Positions 45,901 to 56,624 are shown, numbered from the stretch's first letter. The stretch is 64,000 nt of DNA from Mytilisepta virgata (GCA_028015205.1 CM051510.1:29202580-29266579), one strand, 5' to 3'. Notes: a model not told the origin generated them from the letters alone. Translations and numbers: made by a program.

Positions 45901-48900
45901 AAGGTGATTCCTATATACCCACCCAAACATGTTTGCGGGGGGTATAATAAAAACAACTATATTCAAATTAATTCTGTTAGTGAAGAAAAGAATTCAGTTA
46001 CTACTAACTGTGTCAACAAATACAGGGCCGTGAAGGGCCTCGACAATTTTGCAAAATGTGATTTTTTATTCAATCTTGCGACAGAATTTTATAGTTGGCG
46101 ATATTTCTGGTGACAGAATTTTTCAAACTTTTTTTTTAAATCTGACAATAATGTGAAAACATTTTAACATGGTGACTAAGAAACATCATTTGTCAGTTTT
46201 ATATAATTATCTATGATAACTGAACAGTTTACATCAGGCTAAAACAAAGCAGCAGGTGTTTCAACAGTCAACAAACACATAATCAATAACTCGCACGTGC
46301 TGAGATAATTTACACTTGACTGCTCAATTGATTGACCACCCTCTGAGGACAATTCAATTTATACACTACGGTAATATGTATATTATCAAAATTTTTATTA
46401 GGTAATTTTATTAGTCATGAAAATAACTATACATGCTTTTAACAAATTTAACCGGTGATTAAAAGCATTATATCATAAAATTTCATTTCTGGTTTAACAT
46501 CAACAAACACATGTGGAACAATTGATGATTTATTAGGCTTGCCACTATAATAAAGTATTAACTTTAGTGTGGTAACCATATTTGAAAAAAAAATACCAGT
46601 ACAAATGTATATGCAAAGTGATTACTACATCATGTAATGTGTCCTGTCTGTCACAAAAGATTGTGCTCTCAAAATCTCCTACAGGTAATTAAATTGGCAC
46701 AGAGGTTGACAAATTAACTTATAACTAAAATCGACACTTGCCTTTTTCACGACGGGCTGCCAAACTTTAAGGCCCAAAAAGCCAGACGGGCTAGGAGAAT
46801 CAAAATGCGTTCTTGTGATATTTTTATATCGTATATTTTCTGTGTATTTTCCCCATGATGGAAACAGATCACTATCAAAGTAACCACTGTATCGAATTAC
46901 TAACAACCAATCGTATCGATCTGCATTTGGGATATTTGTATTGATCAATACTGATACCCTGTCTGGATTCCGGAAACAAGCTCTGCTATCATCAGAAACC
47001 AGAAAATCATTTCCCCGTAATAATAACAATATGCAGTACAGCTGTTAACTTCAATTTTACGGAAAACAACAGACAGAAGTGTAAAATATTGACAAAAGAA
47101 TACCGAAGCGACAGTGGGAAAAGTACACAAATTCGAAATCCAAAGAAAATACAATCATAAACAAACTTTTCAAACTCAGTTATTTTCCGTGAGTGAAAAA
47201 TGTTAAGAAATAAACTTTACTATTTCGTGGAGTTAGGACTAGTACTTTCGGGTACTAGTTTGCTACCAAGGACTAGTAGATTTGGCCTGCATGCTAGCCC
47301 CGGGCTAGTAAGTGTGGAAAGAAAATTTTAACCCCTGTTGCATGAATCAAAACCTGACAGAACTGCTGAATACACAAAGTATTTTCACAGGTGTGTAAGG
47401 GGAGAGATCAAAAGTTCAATGTAGGATAAAAACTTAATTCATATAATTGGGGGGGGGGGGGGATAAAAATCATTTTGTTATCCTACATCGATTTATAGAT
47501 TGAAAAATTCGGATTCAGTTTCGGCCCTAACATATGTTTGGACTTTTAAAGCAAATAAAAGCCATCAAATCTTACCGAAAAACAAATTTTTGGCCAAGAG
47601 TATTGGGGCGAATCAATCATAGTATGTACGCCATTCAAACACTCTATCGATCATGAATTTTGAATGATATGTATAAAACTATAATTTAACAGTGCCTTTT
47701 TTGATGCATACAAAAAATACACATCACTTTTTTCCAATATTTTTTAAAAGTCATGTCCAAGTCAATATACAGAACAAACATACATTGTTGAGGAAAAACA
47801 GGACCCATGATACAAAAAGTATACTCTCAAAGCATATGCCCATATTGGTCAATCAACTTTTCCCAAATGAAATAAAGAGGGGGGGGGGGGGGGGGTCAGT
47901 GAAAAAACTATGTGTATTTTTTTATCCTACATTGAACTTTTGATCTCGTCCCTAAGTTTCTGAACAGAAGATCTACAGTTTAAATTTCAATGAAACATTG
48001 TGAAACAAAACTTTCTGAATCTAAAAGCCAACTGCACAAATCTCAGAATGTATACATGTATCTAAAACAGGATAAAATCCTTGTGCTCTGTTCAGCATCT
48101 TCCCCCAAATCCCCTTGTCTCCCAATATATAATATCCCAATTGGGGTATTTGGATGAAAACTTGGACGCATTCAAAAAGGGTTTTATCCATGAATGGAAA
48201 TTATTTGTTAAATATAAAACCGCTTGCATATCTGTTAAAACTAGAACTTTTCTGAAAGGGACTAATACCAACCACAGCAACATGTCTTTTTTTAAGCCTA
48301 TACATAGTTTAAATCATCATATTTTTCAAAGTGTTCGCCCAAACAGAAAATCCTGACAATATGCACATCTCCGCTGTATCGTAAAAATTGCAAGTTCCGT
48401 AAAAAATGCAAGCACGCATGTGCAAATATTTAAAGCACTTCCTGTATAAAAATTGGAAGTTTCACTTTCACAAACCGTTTCCCTTATATTAACAATTGAT
48501 AGGAAAATATGCTTTTAACCAACATTTGAGCAAATAACTCAAGATTAATTCCAGAATGTTTAATAACTTAGGACAAAATTTTGAAAAATTGTGGTTTTAT
48601 ATGTAATTTATAGGAAAATTTCTAAGCGGGAACTCATTTATGTGTACTGACTGTATATACGTAATTTAAAAGAATTGTAGATTATCGGGGCTTTTATAAA
48701 CACGAATAAAATACTGTTGATAGCTCTGTCTTATAGTGGTCAAAATAGAATTTAATATGTTAATTTATTGTACTGTAGTTGTTTACTTGGCCAAAATAAA
48801 GCAAGTGCAGCTATTATTTCATACATAAATTGATTAATGGTAATTAAATTATCAAACACAGAAATAAAAATATATCAAGTGATATCAACAATAGAATAAA

Positions 48901-50274
48901 CTTAAAAAACATTTTTTCCTTTCCCCATCTCTGCCTGTACCCAAGAAAGGATCATGTACACTATGTGACTAGTATCCAGTTGAATGTAGTACATGTGTAC
49001 TCTTCACAATTAAGAAATTGTATGTAAAACATTTCTGCCATCACAATTTGCTTAATGTCGTCGTGTTAGCCATCTAGCATGCTGTTTTTGGCTTCTTTTG
49101 CATTTTGGGCATTGCATATATTTTCATCAACTTCAAGAGCCATGTACAATGTAGCCTTTTGACTTTAATACAGATTTCGTCACTTTTGAATATATCTCCA
49201 TCAAACTGTAGTTAGGGACCGGGCAAAATTTATCAGGGGATTGACACCGGTTCAAAAGGCCATGGGGACAAACACTTTTTTGGTTACTCTATTTCATTGG
49301 ACATTTTAATTTTTCTCATTCTCATAACACATTTCATTCATTCATAAGTTAAGTAAGTACTAATTCATTCAATTATTGTGTAAATGGTTTGTAGTCCTTT
49401 GTATATATGTTAAAATTAACAGACTAGTTTGTTTTTCTAACTAGCTTATGAATTTTACAACGACTTGCGAAATTTACAGTAAACAGCGTAAAATTTGAAA
49501 GACAAACCGGAAACCGGAAACGGAACTACCATTTTTTACGGACTTGTAAATTTTACGCTACAGCGTAATGTGATCTAACACTTCATAAAATTTCATGAGA
49601 ATCATGCAAGTAATGTAGGAGGAGACAACACATTGAACGAAGTTTTGTTAAAAACTGCCTAAGTCCAAACAGCCATATCTTTTACATTTCTTGTCCAAAC
49701 AGAAATTCCTGACAACATGCACATCTCCATGTAATGATCTAAAAGTTTTTAGCGAAAAAAGCTGCAAGAATGCACAATAAAAGAATAACAACTCAAAAAG
49801 TCTCTAGATACCCCAAATGGGGTATATCCTTAAACTCCATTTGGGGTATTATAGCCAAATTGGCAAATACGCAGAAGAGCCCTAAAGACTGATGTGACCG
49901 GATGACACCTTCAGCTAAAACAAAAGGGAACATATACAATGTACATGTTAACAAAATAAACAATCATTACAAAGTCAAACACCACCAGGTATCTTCTTCT
50001 TCTTCTTTCCACTTATGGAACACCCAGATCATTTAAAATCTTGTAAAATTTGGGTACATGTACCTCTCATTATTTAATTGATTAAAAGTATCACCGAAGT
50101 CTGCGAAGCCGAATCCGAAGGAAGGTTTCTTCTGTACAGTTTCAGTTTTTCTTCCTGAAATAAAAGTTAAAGCACAGATTTAAATTCTTCATTTTATACC
50201 TGGTCCAGCTGTTTGGATAACTGGTTTAACTGTTCTATCGGAAGCTGGGCAATGTCAATTTGTTGTGTCGCCAT
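39833..50274 (-). CDS. PFDN5: Prefoldin subunit 5 (complete, five coding exons)
   Basis: Encodes the alpha-class prefoldin subunit 5 (also known as MM-1) of the hexameric co-chaperone that passes unfolded actin and tubulin to the CCT/TRiC chaperonin in the cytosol. Coding exons are 50274-50200, 44342-44208, 42837-42763, 41663-41558 and 39918-39833. All junctions are GT-AG; the first three introns are phase 0 and the last is phase 1. The exons total 477 bases (158 residues plus stop), close to the usual ~154. The order is an N-terminal helix (start [16 protein letters not shown]), the coil, the beta-hairpin segment with the family signature [10 protein letters not shown], the second coil ([19 protein letters not shown]) and an Ala/Gln-rich tail. 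Introns hold a SINE, tandem-unit elements and three unexplained coding-like stretches. An 'agaggctc' element begins about 170 bp upstream of the start codon. The identification is very firm. Confidence 0.97.
39993..40178 (-). CDS. Unexplained exon-like stretch inside PFDN5 intron 4
   Basis: A clean acceptor (atttgttgacag) and a donor (AAT|GTATAC) bound exactly 62 codons on the same strand as PFDN5, phase 0 at both ends. The product starts [20 protein letters not shown], has a Ser/Asn/Gly-rich middle, and ends with [19 protein letters not shown]. The composition looks like real protein, perhaps a cytoplasmic tail, but I cannot name it. Splicing PFDN5 exon 4 to it gives an immediate stop, so it is not a PFDN5 cassette exon. 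Options: an exon of an interleaved gene, a relic, or chance. Confidence 0.35.
40802..40900. repeat. Hairpin, ~42-bp arms, in PFDN5 intron 4
   Basis: 'aattaaattttcatttttt' on the left pairs with 'aaaaatgaaaatttaatt' on the right, with outer 'tttatc'/'gataaa'. The loop is short and GC-richer. Confidence 0.75.
41306..41464. repeat. MITE-like hairpin in PFDN5 intron 4
   Basis: 'aaggattactgtaatt', 'tttcagtctatt' and 'gaaataacctca' on the left reappear inverted on the right ('tgaggttatttc', 'atagactgaaa', 'attacagtcaatcctt'). The element ends about 95 bp downstream of exon 4. Confidence 0.8.
41558..41663 (-). CDS. PFDN5: PFDN5 exon 4
   Basis: 35 codons plus one base, starting [15 protein letters not shown] and ending EKYRMKQ, with donor CAAG|GTAATT. 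It forms most of the second coiled-coil helix. Confidence 0.95.
41820..42530 (+). mobile_element. Tandem-unit element split by a SINE
   Basis: Units matching 21780-22265 ('aagcttctgwcmaagtttgg', 'aactttaac', 'aactaagtccatttataagt') lie on both sides of the SINE. The element ends 'tgacaaaagtcgcaggctcg'. Confidence 0.65.
41981..42341 (-). mobile_element. Full-length tRNA-derived SINE
   Basis: Oriented on the minus strand. The tRNA-like head has an A-box-like TGGTCTCGTGG near 42330 and a perfect B box GGTTCGATCCC at 42287-42277. The body is about 260 bp, then 'gccactggacgttaaac' and an (ATCC)n tail. It is flanked by the 12-bp target duplication AGTAAAATACGG at 41969-41980 and 42342-42353. Not a functional tRNA gene: it has no acceptor stem partner and no full cloverleaf. 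It is well preserved, so a recent insertion. Confidence 0.92.
42763..42837 (-). CDS. PFDN5: PFDN5 exon 3
   Basis: 25 codons, [16 protein letters not shown] then VGTGYYVDM, before GTAAGA. It carries the most conserved signature of the subunit. Confidence 0.97.
43405..43542 (+). CDS. Possible 45-residue open frame in PFDN5 intron 2
   Basis: An ATG with context 'aaccataATGG' starts [18 protein letters not shown], with a Ser/Thr-rich middle and the end KIFWLPD, then TGA. Composition is protein-like, but there is no splice donor, no known family and no neighbouring exon. It could be a transposon scrap. Confidence 0.2.
   Translation: MDKSGLPKADENNACTTSTKTLSSYSNSYISREASNHCKIFWLPD
44208..44342 (-). 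CDS. PFDN5: PFDN5 exon 2
   Basis: 45 codons from [19 protein letters not shown] to DILVPLTGS, after 'gtttttcag' and before GTATCC. It covers the first long helix and the start of the beta-hairpin region (LVPLT). Confidence 0.95.
44417..45240 (+). mobile_element. Tandem-core element, 'ggatacccccc' type, with a doubled 3' end
   Basis: Head 'actagatgtactgtgagcaa' (GTGAGC-AAA-GCTCAC hairpin). Four units of ~170 bp contain 'attatctcccttgtgtgata' and 'ctaggaggagttgcgctta', with the 3' terminus (GACGGACAGAC tract, then 'cggggggtataat') after unit 3 and again, in degraded form, after unit 4. The several open frames here are repeat artefacts. Confidence 0.75.
45318..45950 (+). mobile_element. Second tandem-core element of the same type
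   Basis: Same head and three units, ending 'acacggacggacaaggtgat' and 'gcggggggtataataaa'. Lies 75 bp from its sibling in the same orientation. Confidence 0.75.
46742..47041 (-). CDS. Unexplained 100-codon exon-like stretch inside PFDN5 intron 1
   Basis: An acceptor 'ttgaagttaacag' and a classic GC-type donor (AAAAAG|GCAAGT) bound exactly 100 stop-free codons in phase 0. The product starts [20 protein letters not shown], includes [20 protein letters not shown] and [12 protein letters not shown], and ends [11 protein letters not shown]. It looks like an extracellular or lumenal globular segment, but I do not recognise a family. The neighbouring frame upstream is also open and hydrophobic, so an alternative is a relic with a frameshift. 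Confidence 0.4.
47404..47946. mobile_element. 543-bp element with 29-bp inverted ends and poly(G) tracts
   Basis: 'gagatcaaaagttcaatgta' continuing to 'ggataaaaa' at 47404-47432 is matched in reverse at 47917-47946. Runs of 13 G (47450-47462) and 17 G (47879-47895) lie just inside the ends. The interior is AT-rich and non-coding. Confidence 0.75.
48080..49880. repeat. Two partial copies of a dispersed repeat in PFDN5 intron 1
   Basis: 'aaacagaaaatcctgacaat' and 'atgcacatctcc' near 48340 recur near 49690. The second copy continues to 'gataccccaaatggggtata', and 'gggact...ccccttg...ttggggtattt' marks the first. 49470-49580 holds an inverted pair around 'aaatttacagtaaacagcg'. The rest is non-coding. 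Confidence 0.45.
50064..50154 (-). CDS. Coding-like stretch in PFDN5 intron 1, 45 bp after exon 1
   Basis: Acceptor 'aacttttatttcag' and donor AGAG|GTACAT bound 91 bases. One frame reads [20 protein letters not shown] then DTFNQLNNE. If used after PFDN5 exon 1 it would be in another frame and soon stop, and the 45-bp intron would be unusually small. Probably a relic, an alternative transcript end, or chance. Confidence 0.2.
50200..50274 (-). CDS. PFDN5: PFDN5 exon 1
   Basis: The start codon at 50274-50272 opens 25 codons, [16 protein letters not shown] to LSKQLDQ, ending CAG|GTATAA. The N-terminal helix and the Gln-Leu-Asp-Gln end match the family. Confidence 0.95.
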
Positions 50275-50444
50275 GCCTAGTTTTTCCAAGAAAGGGGAGA
50301 TAATTAATTTGATTATTTTTTGAAAACCGATCTTGGTACGAATAGAGAAATCCGGGCTTTTTTATAATAGGTAAAAAATAGAGAAAATCACTTTTTGTCA
50401 TCTATTTTCCCCGAAAAATAAACAGCTTAATTACAATAACAAGA

Positions 50445-51420
50445 GGCTCCTAAGAGCCTGAATCGCCCACCTGTAATCTTTGTGTACAAGCAAATTATAA
50501 TGTCCTCAACCCAAATATATATGGTTGCTAGGGACTTTTTCATGGGTTGCTATGGACTTTTTCAATGATATTGACCGTTGACCCTCCATGATGCTTGTAC
50601 AGCTACCGTATGTTTAATTTACTTCAAGTTATGCTAAACATCTGTGACAATTATATATGTCAGACTATTATTTTTTACAGATAACATGTAAATTATCTCT
50701 CACGGGCAAAAACTCCTTTAAGGGTTCAATTGACGATTTTTGTCATGTTGACTTATTTGTAGATCTTACTTTGCTGAACATTTTTGCTGCTTATAGTTTG
50801 TCTTTATCAATAATAATATTCAAATTAATAACCTAAAACTGTAAAATTTACTTTAAATTAACAATTCAGAGACAATAACCCGAAAATGGCCGGTTGACCG
50901 ATTCGTCTGAAATTTTCATGGCAGTACGTAGACCTTGACCTCATAAACATTCAGGTAAAGTTAAGTTAAAATTGGTCTTGTAGTTCAGAGAAGAAGATGT
51001 TTGAAAAAGTAAATGACTTAAATTTAACAAGAAATTGTGAAAAATTTGTCTTCCATGGGCAATAACTCCATTAAGTGCCAATTTCCCATTTTTTGTATTG
51101 TTGACTTTTTTGTAGATCTTACTTTGCTGAACATTTTTATATGTACAATTTCTCTCTAACTATGACAATATTAGCAAACATTTTTGCTGCTTACAGTTAC
51201 TAGTAGATCTTGACCTGATGAACATTTTTATTCCATGTCAGTTTTGCTCTTATAATTCTTTAGTTTTTGAGATATAAGCCATGTTTGTTGATCCTGGATA
51301 CACGTCTAAAACAAGATACCCTAAGGAACATCCAGTAAAGTCTGAAGAAGATTTTTGAAATAGGTTACGACAACTGACGACGACGGACGCCAAGTGATGA
51401 CATAAGCCAGGTGAGCTAAA
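50445..51420 (+). mobile_element. 'gaggctcctaagagcctg' tandem-core element upstream of PFDN5
   Basis: Head 'caagaggctcctaagagcct'. Two diverged units follow with 'agatcttactttgctgaaca', then 'acgacgacggacgccaagtg' and 'ccaggtgagctaaaa' at the end. It lies about 170 bp upstream of the PFDN5 start codon, in the expected promoter region. Confidence 0.65.
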
Positions 51421-52650
51421 ACTGTAGGTTTGTAGCCCCATGTGTCACAATTACCGTTGAACGGAAATAATTACGGTAATCTTTTTTTTAAATTTCAATC
51501 AAATTTCGTGAAACGTCCCATTTTTGTGGCAAAGTTTCATGCGGATGAAAAAACACATGACTGGACATGTATTTCATGCATTATCATAAACAATGCGTAA
51601 TTGTTGTACGCAACTATTTTTCCCCAAATAAAAGATAGAACAGTATGATTTTTTAAAATTAAAACAAAGCTGAACTGACGACAGGACAATCCCTTGAAAT
51701 ATCGACCGCAAAGGCTACTGGTGATCTTCAGTAAAGTGTTCCTGGTTTTCACCTTAGTATATACATGTAGTATTCTAGCAAAATTGCAGATTCTTATAAC
51801 AGATCTGGCATTTAAAATTGGTACCAGAATCTCGACTACCTTATTTGAGTTATCCGTATTCTAAAGGTAAATTAAAATGGTAATTACTGACAGCATTAAC
51901 AATTCATTCTTCTGTCGTTTTGTCTTTCAAAAGGATCATATTTTAATTTTCTGTACGATGTTTATATTAAGATAACATATTTCTACCGTCATGTTAATTG
52001 AAGTATAGTAACATCCCTTGAACTATAATATATACCTGAACTTCAGACCGATAACAGTTGATTTGCTGCCCATGTCAAATCGGATATGAGGAAAGGACAT
52101 CAATGGAGCAGGTCAATTTTCATTTGGGAAATCGTCCTGATATGCACCTGGCTGTCACTGGACGTTAAACAACAATTCATCCATCCATCCATCATTTGGG
52201 AAACGGTTTTTTCATACCTGTCAAGATGACCCCCCCCCCCCCCCCCCCCCCCCCCGAACATCAGTTGTACTGATCTATTTGACCAAAAAAAAAAAAACCT
52301 ACTTAACACATTGTCATTTAATATATTTATTGGTATTGTTGAATTTCATCAAAGTGCATTGTGTTGCGTATGAATAGCGAGCGCAGCGAGCGCTATAGGA
52401 GCATATGCATTTTCTACATATGGGTCATTTAGAAAAGTCTTTGTTTAATTGGGACAGCCATATTTTGCTACATACTAAGGCTAGAAAAACTTTCGTTCGC
52501 CAGAATTAAGTATATTACAATTTAAGAGTCAAAATTGTGCTCGCATCATTGGCAACGCCAACAGCATATTAGTCCCAGTTCTGTACAAACGTAACCTTAA
52601 GCAAAAGGCGAGATTTTAATCTATTAGTACTTTTAAAACTTGGATTGTTC
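51421..52650. other. Non-coding DNA with a SINE tail insertion and a poly(C) run
   Basis: The SINE tail is at 52132-52192 and a 26-base C run at 52230-52255. 52370-52400 holds the GC-rich dyad 'agcgagcgcagcgagcgct'. No gene is seen. Confidence 0.5.
52132..52192 (+). mobile_element. 5'-truncated SINE: only the 3' tail, with target duplication
   Basis: 61 bp containing 'tgatatgcacctggctgtca' and 'ctggacgttaaacaac', ending in (ATCC)n. It matches the last part of the SINE at 41981-42341 and is flanked by the direct repeat CATTTGGGAAA (52121-52131 and 52193-52203). Confidence 0.85.
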
Positions 52651-52830
52651 TTTGATAAACAACTCAATGGATAACAGGAAAAGTCAACAATCGATCAAAG
52701 AAACCCAAAAGACAAAATTCCAGACAAAACACAAACATAAACACAACAGATAGTCATGATAGGCTGACTTGGTACAGACACTAAACAGTGGTGTGGTGTA
52801 CACCGGTTTTATGGTAACCCAAAAGATTCC
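52651..52830 (+). repeat. Probable bivalve retroelement 3' fragment
   Basis: 'gacttggtacagacactaaa' and 'gtggtgtacaccggtttta' follow the pattern also seen around 36975-37030 ('cactaagcagaggtggggtt'). Confidence 0.35.
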
Positions 52831-53176
52831 TCCAACTTTTGATTCGCCAATTTCAAGGAGATGGTATGATTTGAGACATTATTTGGCCCCATCTGACATG
52901 AAAAATTAAAATGAAGATTTCAAATTATAATTCGTATTATTTTTATCGATAATGAGATCGACCTTTTAAAATCTATCAATCATTGCAAAACATTTCTTCA
53001 CATGACGCAACAGCGACGAATGTCTGCTAAATGAAGAATTTTACGAAAATTGAGTGTCTTACATAAAGACTCATTTCAATGAAATATATGTTTGGGCAAG
53101 AGTGTTGCTCATATCAAACTTTAATTCAAAGGTCCAAAAATGAGTGAAATTTTGCTGGAGGTAATCTTGATAACGT

Positions 53177-53274
53177 CTGCTCTCACATTGTGACGTCGCT
53201 AATAAGTCCTGCTCTCATATTGTGACGTCGCTAATAAGTCCTGCTCTCATGCATATTGTGACGTCGCTGACTAG
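53177..53274 (+). repeat. Three 31-35 bp tandem units, each with TGACGTCG
   Basis: 'ctgctctcatattgtgacgt' plus 'cgctaataagtc' is repeated three times. Each unit carries TGACGTCG, which contains the CREB/ATF-type core TGACGT. No promoter is recognised nearby. Confidence 0.75.
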
Positions 53275-54880
53275 AGAAGCGAGGTATGTGTCACTTGGAG
53301 CGCCTTACCATGGGGAATAAGAATATATATAATGGTTTAGAGATAATTGGACATTATTGATTTATGGGGGTGAGAATGAGGTACATGTCATTTAATGCGT
53401 CTTGTTACGGAGAATAATAAAATATATGATTTAAAGCTATGGATTTTAATTGCATATGCAATTTTTCAAAATTATCGACTTTGAGGGGTGGGGATGAACT
53501 TCGAAAATAAAGTCGATCTCAAATAAAAGGTCACCTTTCTTAGGCGGCCCAATATGGTGGCTGCCAAATACAAGTTTGACTGTATACATTCTAGTCAGTT
53601 TTCAGTTTAAAATCAAACATATATCAAATATATGACTGGGGTGGAAATTTCACGTTAGGATATGTTAGTGGGGATAATTTTTAAGCGATGATATATGATT
53701 GGGTCTTACTTTTGATTAATAAGATCAACTGATTTATGTTATCTTAAAGTCGATCTCCTACAGGGAATCTGACCATTTAATCCCCGGATAATCAAGAGTC
53801 AAGTTAGCATATTATAAGATATATCTTATCTGGATGATGCAAGAAATATGTAACTGGGTAGGGATTTCTTGAAATGTCAATATATGATCGTCCTTTTCGT
53901 AGAAAGCTTTTTTTTCTGTCATAGCGGCCATTCTCACTTTTGATCAATTTCTTTGAATGTTTTCGATCTGTAATTCACACAGAAATATTTAGGGTAGGGA
54001 ATTCCACGCTCCGGGTCACATTTGTTTTGTCAGACACAAAGCAAGCCTCATGTCTGAAAATATGACCCCTTGGGTGGAATTTCCCTATTCTACATCTCCC
54101 TGAAGGATAGTTATAGTCCATCAAGTTACAATGTATTATGATTTTATTATCTCTGTTTATGGATTTTCTTTACATTGTATTGTTTGTATGTTTAAGAGAT
54201 AATTCATGGGGGTTATCGAGCTGAAGTCATTTAATTACATATGGGCCGTTATGTTCGAAAATTTTATACCGAGCGATAGTGAGATAAAAGATATGAATAT
54301 GATGGCCATGTGACTGCAGCTCTATAACCGCCATGAACTATTTCTATTCTAATATGACAAACACCCTAATTTTGCTCGTTTGAGTTGTCTTATATGTCTC
54401 CCACATTAGTTTGGTCGTCCTATTTCAATTGATATACCACAATCTGTCCTTTTAAAAGCATACTTTGAATAGAACTATTTTCGTAAATAGCCATTTTCAC
54501 AATATAATTATGTAATTCATCATCTACACCAGAAAACGAAAATAAAACATATTTGACTGACTTACCGGTAACCGTCACGTCGTTCGAAAATCAAGATGGC
54601 CTAGCTTACGTAAATATGTATTGCAGTGTACAACATTGTCATAATTGCTGTTGTACACAACTATTATGAATTCTTTATAAAGATAAACAATTTTGTGTTG
54701 AAAAAATATGTTTTGTCTTGATAAAGTTCACACAATTCGCGATTACATAAAAACGTCGATCTATACACATGTGCTAAAAGTGGATATATCAGGTAATGCA
54801 TCTTTTAAAATATATAGGACGTCATATTACAATTTGCGTTTTTGATCCTACTGGGTGTAATAATTGCAAACAGACATTCT
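53275..54880. other. Non-coding DNA with diffuse repeats
   Basis: 'aaagtcgatctc' recurs near 53510 and 53750. 53898-53980 ('tagaaag...tttctgtcat' to 'ctttgaatgttttcg') is repeated in direct orientation at 55763-55845. No gene is seen. Confidence 0.4.
53988..54094. repeat. Hairpin, ~48-bp arms
   Basis: 'tagggtagggaattccac' and 'gggtcacat...gtcagacac' on the left pair with 'tgtctgaaaatatgacccc' and 'gtggaatttccctattct' on the right. Confidence 0.75.
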
Positions 54881-55540
54881 GAGAGTATTACTGAGCAATA
54901 CTATATCTCCCCTACCAGGTTTGATCTTGGAGAAAACACACCAAATGTTCATCGACTATGTGAATCGGATGCAGACGTATGGACAGAGTGATTCCTAAAA
55001 ATCCTAAAACTATGTTTGAAATAAAGGGTTACACAATAATTAACCGATCGGCAGGAAACTCAAACTTGATCTGGTATCTTATAAGTCTACATACCAAATA
55101 TAAGATCAATTGGTAAAATGGTTTTCAAGATTGTATGGAAAACTAATATTTTGGCAATAATCTCCACGAGCAATAACTGTCACAATAATTTTTCAATCAG
55201 CATGAAAGTCAAACTTTGTCTGTAGCTCATAATTATAAGCTCTCACACCAAAAATAAGATCCTTTGGTAAAAGTGTTTGTGAAAAAAAAAGTCTGGAAAT
55301 CTATTATTTTGGTAATAATTCCCATTTCAAAGAGTAATACGCTGACAATAATTTTCCGATAAGTGTGAAACTCAAACTTGATCTGTAACTCATCATTACA
55401 AATTCACATACCAAAAAATAAGATCAGTTGGTAATTAAACAGTTTCTGAAAAAGTCCGAAAACTGTAGTATTACTGACGGACGGACGAACAGAATACAAA
55501 CATAGTACTCTTCGGCGTTGCCGATAAGGAACTAATAAAG
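54880..55540 (+). mobile_element. Tandem-core element ending in 'tcggcgttgccga'
   Basis: Head 'gtattactgagcaatac' (hairpin) and 'atctcccctacc'. Three units of ~170 bp carry 'gaaactcaaacttgatctg', 'ataccaaatataagatca' and 'ttggtaa'. It ends 'acggacggacgaacagaata' and the TCGGC-GTT-GCCGA hairpin. Confidence 0.65.
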
Positions 55541-56620
55541 ATACTTATTTTTTATCACGTAACAACAAACGCCACGTGACAATACATTTCGTCGAAAACG
55601 TCAAGAAAACATCAACTCTCCCGGATTTGGACAAAAAATTTCTAAAAATATTTCTTATAAATAGAAAACTACTGCACCATTCTCATATAGTATTTAATTT
55701 CAAATCTTAACCAAATTTCATATGAGCTTTTCGATTATGATGTTAATTTTTCTCTAGAATCTCTTATTTTGTAGAAACTTTTTTTCTGTCATTGGGCCCA
55801 TTCTTACTTTTTCTTTGAATTTTTCGGTCTGTACTGAGAGAAAATTTATAATTCATACAGAACGATGTAGAATATTTGAATATCTAGAAGACTGTAGACA
55901 TGAAAATCGTAAAACCTGTAGAATGGAAACTTCTAGAATACGGTAGAAGTTTGAATCACACATCGCATATTATGATCACTCCAGAATTATTACGTAAGTC
56001 AAATAGAAAGTTCTAGTCATTACATCAGTATCTATTGTTCCAGTGATTTCTAAACAGCACAGTTATAACATTATTGGTAAACAACTATAAGTATGATGTA
56101 AGCATATTATACATGTTATAAGGCCACACAAAACAAATTAGGCCAAGATAAATAAATATAATAATACAATATCATCACAATGTGTAGATGTGCATACTAG
56201 GCCTATATACCGCTACTGTGATTCAACAGATTTTGTAGGAGTTATTGGACGTAGACTATTGTGGCGTCCCTGGCAACGCTACAGCTGAGGTAAATAACAG
56301 ATATGATTTACCTAGGTTAATGTCTCATGTACTTCGATCCAAGATAGAATAAGATATGAAAATGACGACCCAAGTAATGAGCCCAAGTCTCGTAAAAGTG
56401 ATTGGATAAATCTGGATAAAATTATACTATTTATTAAACATATAACACAAATTTAGCATGCAACAAACAATTTCATAGTTCATTATCTATTGACTAATTA
56501 TTTATATTACTTTGCAAGCAGTACAGAAGGGTTAGCTCTGGTCAAACGTTTCGTATAAAGCATGATGATATATATATATATATGATAATTTGTAATATTC
56601 TAATTTCTATGTTGTTTTGC
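55541..56620. other. AT-rich non-coding DNA
   Basis: Contains the 55763-55845 repeat noted above. 55860-55960 is rich in 'tagaa...ctagaa' motifs. A short TA run lies at 56568-56583. Confidence 0.35.
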
Positions 56621-56624
56621 TGGT

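Noticed and set aside
44423..46113. Series of overlapping 60-100 codon plus-strand frames
   Set aside because: All fall in the repeated units of the tandem-core elements and repeat the same peptide; no start or splice logic.
48081..48356. 91-codon plus-strand frame inside PFDN5 intron 1
   Set aside because: Overlaps a dispersed repeat also present at 49690; no start or splice support.
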